Source: DASPJR01 sp035628505
GTDB taxonomy: Bacteria; Planctomycetota; SZUA-567; H5-PLA8
NCBI GenBank assembly: GCA_035628505.1
Contig: DASPJR010000067.1
Coordinates: 69,874 to 133,873 of the forward strand
Direction of reading: 5' to 3'
DNA length: 64,000 bases
The notes below the pieces were generated by a model. It was not told the origin of the DNA. It did no database searches and saw nothing but the letters and a program-made list of their open reading frames with translations. Each line of letters opens with the position of its first letter. The first letter of the stretch is position 1. Of this stretch, positions 16,863 to 24,997 are shown piece after piece. Position numbers and translations under genes: made by a program.

Positions 16863-17918
16863 AACACCAGCGTTCGCTTCTTCCGTGACTTCCATTCCGA
16901 ACGACAGTCCCATGTCGCCCAGCTTCTTCTTGATTTCTTTCAGGCTGGTCTTGCCGAAGTTCTTGATCTTCAGCACGTCGCCTTCGGCCATGCGCACCAG
17001 GTCGCCAAGCGTCTGGATGTTCGCGGCGGCCAGGCAGTTCTCGGCGCGGACGGACGGCTCGAGCACGCTGACGGGCAGCTTGAGCTTGTCGCGCAGTTCC
17101 TTGACGCCCTGTTCCTGGCCCGTTTCCAGTTCGCCGATTGCGGCTTCGACGCCGGTGGATTCCACCTGCTTGCCGAGTTCGAAGTACTTGACGAACGGAT
17201 TGAAATGCTTGCGCAGGATCGTCGAGGCTTCAACCAGCGCCATCTCCGGCGTGATCGTTCCGTCGGTCCAGATTTCCAGGACCAGGCGGTCGAAGTCGGT
17301 CTGCTGTCCGACGCGGGTGTTCTCGACCTTGTAGCGCACGCGGCGGACCGGCGTGTAGATGCTGTCGATGGGAATCGTGCCGATCGACTGATCCGGCGTG
17401 ATATTCTCTTCAGCGGTGCGGTAGCCGCGGCCCTTGCGTGCCTGCATCTCGATGTTCAGCGTCACGTCGTCGGTCAGGTTGCAGATCACCAGGTCCGGGT
17501 TGACGATCTCGAAGCGCTCGTCGCGGACGATGTCGCCGGCCTTGACCGGGCCCTTCGTCTTGCGCTCGAGCTTCATCGTGATCGGCTCGTCGGTGAAGAG
17601 CTTGAGGCGCAGTTCCTTGATGTTCAGCACGACGTCGGTGACGTCTTCGTACAGGCCGGGAATGGCCGTGAATTCATGGGAGACATGCGACGTCTTGGGC
17701 TTGCCGTCCTCACCCTTGTGAGTGACCTCGACGCGCACGGACGAAACGGCCGCGCCTTCAAGGCTGGAGAGCAGCACGCGCCGCAGCGAGTTGCCGACAG
17801 TGACGCCATAACCGCGCTCAAACGGCTCGGCGAAGAATTTGCCGAAGCGCTCGTTTGCGGTTTCTTTTTCCTGGGTTACGTGGGTTGGAAGTTCAAATCC
17901 GCGCCAGCGAATACGCAT
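16860..17918 (-). CDS. rpoA: RNA polymerase alpha subunit
   Basis: A 352-residue subunit that nucleates RNA polymerase assembly and contacts UP elements. The N-terminal dimerisation domain has FAEPFERGYGVTVGNSLRRVLLSSLEG (quoted for its conserved G-NSLRR-LL). The C-terminal helix-hairpin-helix domain has LEPSVRAENCLAAANIQTLGDLV and LKIKNFGKTSLKEIKKKLG. The frame is open 44 codons upstream, but the conserved start MRIRWRGFELP with AGGA upstream fixes 17918. This N-terminus is characteristic of Planctomycetota. It lies in the usual place between rpsD and rplQ, but with a 303-base gap before it. Confidence 0.96.
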   Translation of the reverse strand: MRIRWRGFELPTHVTQEKETANERFGKFFAEPFERGYGVTVGNSLRRVLLSSLEGAAVSSVRVEVTHKGEDGKPKTSHVSHEFTAIPGLYEDVTDVVLNIKELRLKLFTDEPITMKLERKTKGPVKAGDIVRDERFEIVNPDLVICNLTDDVTLNIEMQARKGRGYRTAEENITPDQSIGTIPIDSIYTPVRRVRYKVENTRVGQQTDFDRLVLEIWTDGTITPEMALVEASTILRKHFNPFVKYFELGKQVESTGVEAAIGELETGQEQGVKELRDKLKLPVSVLEPSVRAENCLAAANIQTLGDLVRMAEGDVLKIKNFGKTSLKEIKKKLGDMGLSFGMEVTEEANAGV

Positions 17919-18110
17919 AGTGAGTCCTCGCGTCCTCTTTAACAACGCCGGATGCAGAATCGCTTCGGACTGCCGGGCTAGAGGTAGCGCCCAGGCCGAT
18001 GCGGGGGTGACTCTGCAACTTGAACGCAGCCAATCGCGTGCGTTCGTCAAGGCTCCGGCCCTTCACCGCCCTCGCGCGGCATGCGGTACCGGAGCCCTCG
18101 TCTTTTGTAC

Positions 18111-18135
18111 CGCAGGCATCTTGCCTGCGAGACAC
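18111..18135. repeat. REP-like element in the rpsD-rpoA gap
   Basis: CGCAGGCATCTTGCCTGCG is a short hairpin that recurs near 31573. The remainder of the 17919-18221 gap (303 bases) contains no gene; an inverted pair GCTCCGG/CCGGAGC near 18051-18090 could also fold. Confidence 0.6.
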
Positions 18136-18221
18136 ATCTGTTCTTTTCTGTCATTCGTCATTTGCAAACGCATTGCAACACGCTTGCGGCAAATGCCCAC
18201 TGACCAATGACAAAGGACCAA

Positions 18222-18848
18222 TTACTTCGACAACAGTTCGATGATCAGCTGTTCCTGGATCGGGATCGAGACGTCTTCACGCGTGGGCATGCCGACGATC
18301 TTTCCGCCCAGGTTGTCGTTCTCGGCGGCGATCCACGACGGGCACTGCCGGCCCTTCGTTTCATCCAGGCGCGAGCGGACACGCTTGCTGCTCTTTTCGC
18401 GCGTGCGCGTCTTCACTTCATCGTTCACTTCAACCAGGTAGCTGGGAACATTCACGCGGTGGCCGTTGACGTTGATGTGGCCGTGCGTAATGAGCTGGCG
18501 CGCTTCGGCGCGGCTGGCAGCCCAGCCCAGCTTGAAAACAACGTTGTCCAGGCGGCGCTCGAAGAGGGTCATCAGCGTTTCGCCGGTATTTCCCTTGGAG
18601 CGGGAGGCTTCGGCGAAGTAGCGGCGGAACTGTTCTTCCATCACGCCGTAGAAGCGCTTGACTTTCTGCTTTTCGCGCAGGCCTTCGCCGAACGAGGAGA
18701 CCTTGCCGCGGCGGAAGCTGACCTGGCCGGGCGGATAATCGCGGCGGGCGATCGCGCACTTTTCGGATTCGCAGCGGATGCCTTTAAGGAAGAGTTTCAT
18801 GCCTTCGCGGCGGCACAGCCGGCACTTTGGACCTGTATACCTGCCCAT
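18222..18848 (-). CDS. rpsD: 30S ribosomal protein uS4
   Basis: A primary 16S-binding assembly protein. It starts MGRYTGPKCRLCRREG at 18848 with AAGGA upstream. The frame extends ten codons further, but homology does not. A four-Cys zinc motif is present near the N-terminus (C-x2-C, later C-x5-C in CESEKCA), the C+ form. The S4 RNA-binding domain is RLDNVVFKLGWAASRAEARQLITHGHINVNGHRVNVPSYLV (core residues about 95-135). At 208 residues it has normal length. In many bacteria S4 autoregulates the alpha operon; a hairpin just upstream may serve this. Confidence 0.96.
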   Translation of the reverse strand: MGRYTGPKCRLCRREGMKLFLKGIRCESEKCAIARRDYPPGQVSFRRGKVSSFGEGLREKQKVKRFYGVMEEQFRRYFAEASRSKGNTGETLMTLFERRLDNVVFKLGWAASRAEARQLITHGHINVNGHRVNVPSYLVEVNDEVKTRTREKSSKRVRSRLDETKGRQCPSWIAAENDNLGGKIVGMPTREDVSIPIQEQLIIELLSK

Positions 18849-19056
18849 TCGTTTTCCTTCTCCGTGGCTGTGGCGCAAGCTTTAGCTTGCGAACACCGCC
18901 CACGCTGTGAGCGTCGCTAGTATTCAAACGCTCTGCGCATTGTCGTTATTCCGGCCGCCGTCAAAACGGCTCGTCTTCTCTGTTCCAGAATCGAGAGTGC
19001 GGAAGACGCGACGCGCTGAAACCGGTCGCAGCTCTCGATCAATCGTTCTTGTTGCT

Positions 19057-19091
19057 CCACATCACGCTGAAAACTTTTGCACGTGATGTGG
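19057..19091 (-). promoter_or_regulatory. Perfect 10-bp hairpin upstream of rpsD
   Basis: CCACATCACG (19057-19066) and CGTGATGTGG (19082-19091) form a hairpin with a 15-base loop in the 324-base rpsK-rpsD gap. There is no U-run, so a protein-binding (for example S4 autoregulatory) or processing site is more likely than a terminator. A second short hairpin (GCAAGCTTTAGCTTGC, about 18869) is nearer rpsD. No gene is supported in the gap. Confidence 0.4.
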
Positions 19092-19172
19092 TTTACCACT
19101 CTGTTCCATGACTTGAAAAGCCTGCGTTACAAATCTGTCCAGAAACGCACGTTGTGTGCGCAGCGATCCAGA

Positions 19173-19556
19173 TCAGACGCGGCGGCGCTTGCGCGGACGG
19201 CAGCCGTTGTGCGGCAGCGGTGTCACGTCTTCGATCGCGCGAACCGTCAGTCCGGCGGCCTGCAGACCGCGGATGGCCGACTCACGGCCCGAACCGGGCC
19301 CCTTGACGCGGACTTCAACTTCCTTCATGCCCATCTTCAACGCCTTTTCGGCGACGGCTTCAGCGGTGCGCTGAGCGGCGAACGGAGTGCTCTTGCGCGC
19401 GCCTTTGAACTTCACCGTTCCAGCCGAATCCCAGCACAGCGTATCGCCGTCGGTGTCGGTGATGGAAATGATGGTGTTGTTGAAGGTCGCCTGAACGTGG
19501 GCGATACCGCGTGCCACGCTTCGCTTGACCTTTTTCTTCTTGTATGCCTTCGCCAT
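19173..19556 (-). CDS. rpsK: 30S ribosomal protein uS11
   Basis: A platform protein of the small subunit, 127 residues, of normal length. Landmarks are GIAHVQATFNNTIISITD, GARKSTPFAAQRTAE, VKGPGSGRESAIRGLQAAGL (the GPGxGRE motif) and the C-terminal HNGCRPRKRRRV. It sits between rpsM and rpsD as in most bacteria. A GGTTTCTGG hairpin separates it from rpsM. Confidence 0.97.
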   Translation of the reverse strand: MAKAYKKKKVKRSVARGIAHVQATFNNTIISITDTDGDTLCWDSAGTVKFKGARKSTPFAAQRTAEAVAEKALKMGMKEVEVRVKGPGSGRESAIRGLQAAGLTVRAIEDVTPLPHNGCRPRKRRRV

Positions 19557-19567
19557 GACTGAAAGTT

Positions 19568-19634
19568 CCTGGTCTCTAGTTTCTGGTTTCTGGTTCGTGG
19601 CTTCCGGTAACTAGAAACTAGAAACCGGAAACCC
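19568..19634. repeat. GGTTTCTGG-family inverted repeat (rpsM-rpsK)
   Basis: TCTAGTTTCTGGTTTCTGG opposes AACTAGAAACTAGAAACCGG; the arms can pair around a short GC loop. Confidence 0.8.
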
Positions 19635-19647
19635 TCAAACCGCCGTT

Positions 19648-20064
19648 TTAGCGCATTTCCTTGACTGACCGCTTGACGGCCACTGTCTTCTTCTTGCCTT
19701 TGCGGGTGCGCGCGTTGGTGCGTGTGCGCTGTCCACGGGCCGGCAGACCCTTGACGTGGCGTGTGCCGCGGTAGCTGCCAATCTTCTTCAGGCGCAGGAT
19801 GGCCTGCTGAATCTTGCGGCGCAGGGCGCCTTCGACGGGGCCGGAGCGGCCGTCTTTGGTGACTTCATCGTTGTAGTTCTTGTCGATGAAAGCGGCGATG
19901 CGGGCGACTTCGTCGTCTTTCAGATCGCGCGCGCGCAGATCCGGGTTGACGCCGGTCTCCTTGAGAATCTGCTGGGCCCGGTACTTGCCGATGCCGTAAA
20001 TGTACTGCAGCGAAATCTCGATTCGCTTTTCATTGGGAATGTCGACACCCATGATACGAGGCAT
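19648..20064 (-). CDS. rpsM: 30S ribosomal protein uS13
   Basis: A head protein of the small subunit that contacts tRNA and the large subunit. It begins MPRIMGVDIPNEKRIEISL, contains the helix-hairpin-helix YGIGKYRAQQIL, and ends with the basic RGQRTRTNARTRKG tail. At 138 residues it is slightly long because of a 15-residue insertion around EVTKDGRSGPVEG. It follows rpmJ in the standard order. Confidence 0.97.
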   Translation of the reverse strand: MPRIMGVDIPNEKRIEISLQYIYGIGKYRAQQILKETGVNPDLRARDLKDDEVARIAAFIDKNYNDEVTKDGRSGPVEGALRRKIQQAILRLKKIGSYRGTRHVKGLPARGQRTRTNARTRKGKKKTVAVKRSVKEMR

Positions 20065-20078
20065 TGCTGAACTCCGTG

Positions 20079-20168
20079 GTTTCTGGTTCCTGGTTTCTGG
20101 TTTCTGGTTTCCCGTTTCGCGCAGCGGCTTCCGTTAACCAGAAACCAGAAACTCGAAACTAGAAACCA
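20079..20168. repeat. GGTTTCTGG-family inverted repeat (rpmJ-rpsM)
   Basis: GGTTCCTGGTTTCTGGTTTC on the left and AACCAGAAACCAGAAACTCG on the right flank a GCGCAGCGGC loop. Confidence 0.8.
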
Positions 20169-20173
20169 ATCTC

Positions 20174-20287
20174 TTAGCCTTGTCTCATCTTGTGGCGCGG
20201 GTCGGTGCAGATAACCCGCAGGCGGCCTTTGCGCCGGACGATTTTGCAGTTTTCACAGCGGCGCTTGATCGATGGTCGTACTTTCAT
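20174..20287 (-). CDS. rpmJ: 50S ribosomal protein bL36
   Basis: A 37-residue zinc-binding protein of the large subunit, translated from ATG at 20287: MKVRPSIKRRCENCKIVRRK, followed by GRLRVICTDPRHKMRQG. The C-x2-C...C-x4-H zinc motif is intact, so this is the C+ form. It lies between infA and rpsM, its usual place. Confidence 0.95.
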   Translation of the reverse strand: MKVRPSIKRRCENCKIVRRKGRLRVICTDPRHKMRQG

Positions 20288-20391
20288 GACGAATGCAGCT
20301 CCTCTTCTTTATTACAGCACCTGAAAATCAATCGCGCGCCCGGTCAGGCTCTTGTTTCGGCCCAGCCGGCGCGAGCATTTTCGTTCCACCA

Positions 20392-20607
20392 TCAGCCTCG
20401 GAAAACGATGCGGCCTTTGGTCAGATCGTAGGGGGACATTTCAATCGTAACTTTATCGCCCGGCAGAATCTTGATGAAGTTCATGCGCATCTTTCCCGAC
20501 ACATGAGCCAGGATAATGTGCCCGTTGGCGAGCTCCACCTTAAACTGGGTGTTCGGCAGCGCTTCCCGTACGGTAGCCTCCAAGCGAATCGGTTCTTCTT
20601 TTGCCAT
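20392..20607 (-). CDS. infA: Translation initiation factor IF-1
   Basis: An S1/OB-fold protein that blocks the A site during initiation. The 71-residue product is full length: MAKEEPIRLEATVREALPNT, FKVELANGHIILAHVSGKMR and the end DKVTIEMSPYDLTKGRIVFR. It is located between map and rpmJ, as in many alpha operons. Confidence 0.96.
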   Translation of the reverse strand: MAKEEPIRLEATVREALPNTQFKVELANGHIILAHVSGKMRMNFIKILPGDKVTIEMSPYDLTKGRIVFRG

Positions 20608-20747
20608 ACACCCTTGCTAAATGCCAATGCCCAACCCCGGTCGCCCCGTCCCTGAAGCGGCCGAGATATGGAAAGCCTAATCTTTTATCAAGACACCCCT
20701 ACAGTGTCAACAATTATCCTTCAGTTTGTCCTGAAAATTGCTAGTTT

Positions 20748-20821
20748 CTGTGGCGCGAACTTTAATTCGCGCGGTTTTTCCCTTCGCACGCGCTTTTTCG
20801 CGAGCTGAAGCTCGCGCTACA
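20748..20821. repeat. REP-like short hairpins in the map-infA gap
   Basis: GCGCGAACTTTAATTCGCGC and GCGAGCTGAAGCTCGC form two small hairpins within 75 bases next to the map stop. They resemble the GCAGGCTGGAAGCCTGCGC elements at 31.6 kb. Confidence 0.6.
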
Positions 20822-20822
20822 C

Positions 20823-21602
20823 TTAGAGCTTCGTCAAAATCTCAATCCGGTCGCTGAGCACTGCCACAGTGTGCTCAAAGTGAACCGATCTTCCGCCATC
20901 TTTTGTTCTGACTGGCCACTGCCCGGCGACAGAAACCACATCCGGGCCGCGCTCATTCACCATGGGCTCGACAGCCAGCACCATGCCCGGCTGCAGCGTC
21001 TTGCCCAGCAGCGGCAGCATGTCTTTAACCGAGACGTAGTTGGGAACCTGGGGCTCTTCGTGCAGCGACTGGCCAACGCCGTGGCCGACATATTCTCGCA
21101 CCACCGAAAATCCGCGCCCTTCCACCAGCGTCTGGATGGCCTTTGACAGCTCGCCCAGCTTTCCTCGCGGCTTCATGGCCTTGATGCCCGCGTACAGCGC
21201 TTCTTCGCCCGCGGCCATGAGTTTTTTCGCCTCGGCGTCCGGGGTTCCGACGCAGAACGTCCAGGCCGAATCTCCGATGTAACCTTCCTTGATGCAGCCA
21301 ATGTCGATCGAGACCAGGTCGCCTTCTTTCAGCGGCTTGTCGTCCGGCAGTCCGTGCACGACCACGTCATTGACCGACGCGCAGATCGATGCGGGAAACG
21401 GCGTCTTGCCGGGAAACTGGTAGCCTTTGAACGGAGATTTCGCGCCGGCCTTCAGGAGCTGCTCGGCGACCAGGCGGTCAATCTGCCGCGTGGTCACGCC
21501 CGGCGCAACCATCTCGCCGATGAGCTTCAGGCACTGCGCGACGACGCGTCCGGATTCACGGATGAGGTTGACCTGGCGTTCGGAGTAAAGATTCTGTGCC
21601 AC
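20823..21602 (-). CDS. map: Methionine aminopeptidase, type I
   Basis: Removes the N-terminal Met from nascent proteins. The metal ligands and catalytic residues are in place: CASVNDVVVHG (His), DLVSIDIG and GDSAWTF (two Asp), GHGVGQSLHEEP (His), AVEPMV (Glu) and HFEHTVAV (Glu). At 259 residues it is the normal type Ia length. It lies between adk and infA, the arrangement found in many bacterial spc/alpha operons. Confidence 0.95.
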   Translation of the reverse strand: MAQNLYSERQVNLIRESGRVVAQCLKLIGEMVAPGVTTRQIDRLVAEQLLKAGAKSPFKGYQFPGKTPFPASICASVNDVVVHGLPDDKPLKEGDLVSIDIGCIKEGYIGDSAWTFCVGTPDAEAKKLMAAGEEALYAGIKAMKPRGKLGELSKAIQTLVEGRGFSVVREYVGHGVGQSLHEEPQVPNYVSVKDMLPLLGKTLQPGMVLAVEPMVNERGPDVVSVAGQWPVRTKDGGRSVHFEHTVAVLSDRIEILTKL

Positions 21603-21629
21603 TGCTATGCCTTGTTCTCTCTGCTGTGC

Positions 21630-22430
21630 TTACTTTTTCGCGCCGGCTTCTGGAGCCGCGTCGTCGGCGCCTTCAGCGTCCTTGTTTTCGGCGTCCTTCT
21701 CCGGCGCTGCGCTCTCGCTCTCTATCGCCTTGCGCCGCTGCGAATCACGATTCGGGCCGCGCTTGATCTTCGACACCGCGATCAGGATCTGCCCGGCCAC
21801 TTCTTCCAGCGAGCCCTTACCGTTGATTTCGACCAGCAGCCCTTTGCGCTGGTAATAATCGATCAGCGGCTCGGTGTCGTGCCAGTACTGCTGCTGGCGC
21901 ACGCGGATCGTCTCCGGCCGGTCGTCCTCGCGGATGATCAGCGTCTTGCCGCAGTTGTCGCACTTGCCCTCTTCGCGCGGCGGTTTGCTCTTCAGGTTGT
22001 ACACCGCGCCGCAGAGCGGGTCCGGGCAGCTGCGCCGCTGCATCAGGCGCTCCTGAACCACCTCGTCGGGCGTGTTGATCAGGATCACCTTGTCAATCTT
22101 CTCACGCCGCTTGGCGAGCACCTTCTGCAGCGCGTCGGCTTGGCGCATCGTCCGCGGGAAACCGTCGAGCACGTATCCGTTGGGCGATGTCTTCTTGGCT
22201 TCGTCGATCGCCTCGGCCACGACATTCACGACCACTTCATCCGGCACGAGCCGCCCGGCCTGCATGAACGGCTTGACCTGCTGTCCGACTTCGGTGTTGT
22301 TCGCGACCGCTCCGCGCAACATGTCGCCGGTCGCCAGGTGCGGAATATCCAGCGCGTCACAAAGCCACTGCGCCTGAGTGCCTTTGCCGGCGCCGGGCGG
22401 TCCGAGGAGTACGAGGCGTTTTTCGGACAT
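21630..22430 (-). CDS. adk: Adenylate kinase with extended C-terminal tail
   Basis: Interconverts AMP and ATP with ADP. P-loop GPPGAGKGTQ is at residues 9-18, the AMP site is MLRGAVANNTEVGQQ, and DGFPRTMRQAD is conserved. The LID carries a CPDPLCGAVYN...CDNCG zinc-type motif (four Cys), as in Gram-positive and many thermophilic enzymes. The core ends near residue 225; about 40 further residues are Ala/Glu/Asp-rich and low in complexity. It is between secY and map, and a CACAGAGG element lies just upstream. Confidence 0.95.
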   Translation of the reverse strand: MSEKRLVLLGPPGAGKGTQAQWLCDALDIPHLATGDMLRGAVANNTEVGQQVKPFMQAGRLVPDEVVVNVVAEAIDEAKKTSPNGYVLDGFPRTMRQADALQKVLAKRREKIDKVILINTPDEVVQERLMQRRSCPDPLCGAVYNLKSKPPREEGKCDNCGKTLIIREDDRPETIRVRQQQYWHDTEPLIDYYQRKGLLVEINGKGSLEEVAGQILIAVSKIKRGPNRDSQRRKAIESESAAPEKDAENKDAEGADDAAPEAGAKK

Positions 22431-22462
22431 AGTCAGCCAGTCTTCACACGCTCATGAGAACG

Positions 22463-22610
22463 ACTTAACCACAGAGACGCAAAGAGCACGGAGTTCCACA
22501 GAGGTGAAAAAAGCTGAGAAGATACTCAGGGTGCGCTGCATCACAATTCATTACTTAAAAAGCTGTTCTCTGCGCTGCTCTGCGTCCTCTGCGCCTCTGT
22601 GGTAAAGTAG
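22463..22610. repeat. CACAGAGG-family inverted repeat (secY-adk gap)
   Basis: CGACTTAACCACAGAGACGC at the left and GCGCCTCTGTGGTAAAGTAG at the right are near-complementary ends of a 148-base element with repeated GCAGAG words inside. Confidence 0.75.
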
Positions 22611-22639
22611 TGTACTCCGTTCTTCTTTTTCATCAAAAC

Positions 22640-22664
22640 GGCGCGGGCTTTTTGCGCCCGCGCC
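22640..22664. terminator. Strong hairpin after secY, possible attenuator
   Basis: GGCGCGGGC (22640-22648) and GCCCGCGCC (22656-22664) form a 9-bp GC-only stem. Only four Ts follow on the minus strand, so termination would be partial. It lies 35 bases after the secY stop and could lower adk/map expression relative to the ribosomal genes. Confidence 0.45.
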
Positions 22665-22698
22665 ATTTTCAAAATCGCTACTGACGGCTTACCGCCGC

Positions 22699-24045
22699 TC
22701 AGCCCTTGCGTCCGCGGATGCGCATGCCGCCCTTCAGGAACCCGTCGTAGCGCTCCTGCAGCATGTGCGACTCGATGCGGTTGACCATGTCCAGCGCCAC
22801 GCCGACGACGATCAGCAGTCCCGTACCGCCGAAGAAGTCGGAGATCGTGGGACTCACCGGCAGCGCCGCCTGGATGATCTGCGGAACTACCGCGATGACC
22901 GCGATGAAAATTGCGCCCGCCAGAGTGATGCGATTCATAACCGACTCAAGATAATCGCGCGTGTCATTTCCAGGGCGGATACCTGGGATGAAGATATTCG
23001 ACTGCTTGAAATTCTCCGCGTGCTCCTTCGGGTCGAACAGAACGGCCGTGTAGAAGTACGAGAAGAAGATAATCAGGAACAGATCAATCGAGACGTACAG
23101 GAATGAGCCGTGGGTAAAGAAGCCCATGAAGCGCGCCCAGGTCTCGCCGAGCGGAACGCGGCTGAGAACCATCGGCAGCACCATCAGAGACTGTGCGAAG
23201 ATGATCGCGATGACGCCGGAGGCGTTGAGCTTCAGCGGCAGGTAATGCTGCTGCTTGAAGCCCATCTGTGTGCGCCGCGCAGTCTGCATGGGTATGCGGC
23301 GGGTGGCTTCCGTGACGAACACGACAGCCATCACCATCAGCATGAAGAGCGCGAAGAGAATAAAGACTGTGTCCGGACCCACCGCCGACGAATTGGCGCG
23401 GTCCAGCGCCGGATCGAAGCGGCTGACGATTTCCTGGATTGCGGCAGGCAGGCGCGAGACGATACCGATCTGGATGATCAGCGAGATGCCGTTGCCCAGG
23501 CCGAATTCATCGATCTGCTCGCCCAGCCACATCAGGAAGCTCGTGCCGGCTGTCAGCACGATGGCCGACGAGAAGAGGAAAAACAGGCCGGGATTGGTGA
23601 CCATCGGCTGGCCGCCCGGGCGCTGCGATTGCAGCGTCGAGCAGATGATCACAGCCTGGACGATACACAGCACGACGGCCGAATAGCGCGTCCACTGTGT
23701 GATCTTCCGGCGGCCGCTCTCGCCTTCCTTGGCCACTTTCTGCAGCGCCGGCACGATGGCCGTCAGCAGCTGAAAAATGATTGATGCTGAAATGTAGGGC
23801 ATGATGCCCAGGGCGAAAATGGACATATTCTTAAGTCCACCGCCCGAAAACATATCCAGGATCCCGAGGAACTCGCCGAAGCCGGTGCCCCTGTGGCTGT
23901 TGATCTGCGCCGTCACGGCATCCAGATTCACGCCCGGCAGCGGAATAAACACGCCCACGCGCGCGAACACCAGGAGGCCCAGCGTCCACAAGGTCTTTTT
24001 TCGGAGTTCCGGGATCTTGGCGATGTTTGCGAATGCCGAAAACAT
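22699..24045 (-). CDS. secY: Preprotein translocase channel subunit SecY
   Basis: The Sec channel, with ten transmembrane helices. Landmarks are FIPLPGVNLDAV, the plug region, ALGIMPYISASIIFQLL (the conserved G-I-x-P-Y-I-x-A), LGEQIDEFGLGNGISLII, RRIPMQTARR (cytoplasmic loop C4), IPGIRPGNDTRDYL (C5) and the C-terminal LQERYDGFLKGGMRIRGRKG. The frame is open 31 codons upstream, but MFSAFANIAKIPELRKK with AAGGGG before it marks the start at 24045 (448 aa). It follows rplO as usual. Confidence 0.96.
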   Translation of the reverse strand: MFSAFANIAKIPELRKKTLWTLGLLVFARVGVFIPLPGVNLDAVTAQINSHRGTGFGEFLGILDMFSGGGLKNMSIFALGIMPYISASIIFQLLTAIVPALQKVAKEGESGRRKITQWTRYSAVVLCIVQAVIICSTLQSQRPGGQPMVTNPGLFFLFSSAIVLTAGTSFLMWLGEQIDEFGLGNGISLIIQIGIVSRLPAAIQEIVSRFDPALDRANSSAVGPDTVFILFALFMLMVMAVVFVTEATRRIPMQTARRTQMGFKQQHYLPLKLNASGVIAIIFAQSLMVLPMVLSRVPLGETWARFMGFFTHGSFLYVSIDLFLIIFFSYFYTAVLFDPKEHAENFKQSNIFIPGIRPGNDTRDYLESVMNRITLAGAIFIAVIAVVPQIIQAALPVSPTISDFFGGTGLLIVVGVALDMVNRIESHMLQERYDGFLKGGMRIRGRKG

Positions 24046-24150
24046 GCCGGTCCCCTTCTGTGAGTGACAAAGTCCTGAGTTCCAGTTCCAAGACGGAGAA
24101 CGTCTCCGCTTAAACCCAGGCAAAACAAATATCCACAACTTTAAGGACGC

Positions 24151-24266
24151 ACGACTTTACCACAGAGACTCAAAGAACGCAGAGCCGCACAGAGATTTTT
24201 TGAAACTAATTTAAAAAATCCCCTCTGTGAAACTCTGTGTCCTCTGTGTCTCTGTGGTAAAGTCGT
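24151..24266. repeat. CACAGAGG element with perfect 18-bp terminal inverted repeats
   Basis: ACGACTTTACCACAGAGA (24151-24168) is the exact complement of TCTCTGTGGTAAAGTCGT (24249-24266). The inner part also pairs partly (AAACTAATTTAAAAAATC loop). It looks like a small palindromic mobile or REPIN-like unit inside the rplO-secY gap. Confidence 0.85.
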
Positions 24267-24284
24267 GTTCAGTTCCTTCTTTAT

Positions 24285-24902
24285 TTACTCTGCTTTGGGC
24301 GGCGCCTTCGGAGCCGGCTTGCCGGCGGGCTTGCCTTCAGCCTTCGCGCCTTCAGCCGGAGCGGCGGCCTTGTCGGCCTTCGCTTTTTCGGCGGCAGCCT
24401 TCTTCTTCTCGGCTTCGATCTTCTTGAAGTTCGGGGACGGCTTGCGCGGAGCGCCGCCGATCCATTCGGCCTTGCCGCCGGCCTTTGCAATCTTGTCGAG
24501 CGCGCTCTTGCTGAACGCGTCAGCCTTGATCGTCAGCGCCACTTTCAGCTCGCCTTCGCCGAGGATCTTCACCGGGTTTACCGGAGGGCCCTGCAGCACG
24601 CCGGCATCGCGGAGCTCATCCGGACCCACCACGCTGCCAGCCGGAATCGCGGAGAGATCGCCCACGTTGACCACATTGAAGGTCTCACGGAAGCGGCCGT
24701 TGGTGAAGCCGCGCTTGGGCAGGCGGCGGAAGATCGGCATCTGGCCGCCTTCGTACGTCACCTTCATCGCGTAACCGGAGCGGCTCGTCGCGCCCTTGAT
24801 GCCGCGGCCGGCGGTCTTGCCCACGCCGCTGCTGGGACCGCGGCCGACGCGGAGCTTCTTCTTGTTGGAAAGGTTCGCCTTGCGAGCGTCGTGGAGTTGC
24901 AT
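24285..24902 (-). CDS. rplO: 50S ribosomal protein uL15, C-terminally extended
   Basis: A large-subunit assembly protein. The N-terminal signature KKKLRVGRGPSSGVGKTAGRGIKG is present, followed by GGQMPIFRRLPKRGF and NVVNVGDLS. Normal L15 is about 145 residues; this one has 205, with a Lys/Ala/Pro-rich tail from about residue 155 (KKKAAAEKAKADKAAAPAEG). It directly follows rpsE; the 95-base gap has no room for a recognisable rpmD (L30). Confidence 0.94.
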   Translation of the reverse strand: MQLHDARKANLSNKKKLRVGRGPSSGVGKTAGRGIKGATSRSGYAMKVTYEGGQMPIFRRLPKRGFTNGRFRETFNVVNVGDLSAIPAGSVVGPDELRDAGVLQGPPVNPVKILGEGELKVALTIKADAFSKSALDKIAKAGGKAEWIGGAPRKPSPNFKKIEAEKKKAAAEKAKADKAAAPAEGAKAEGKPAGKPAPKAPPKAE

Positions 24903-24997
24903 GTTTTGCCTCTATCTCGTGTATGACTTGAATCTGTTTTCAGTATGTCAGCGGCTGCATCACGCAGCCGCTCTTTATGCCTGCTTTACGCCAATCG

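Noticed and set aside
18917..19099. A 60-codon minus-strand frame between rpsK and rpsD whose end (EQQERLIESC, ILEQRRRAVLTAAG) faintly recalls type I restriction S-subunit C-termini
   Set aside because: Too short, overlaps the hairpin at 19057, and no upstream HsdS-like sequence exists; chance resemblance is more likely.
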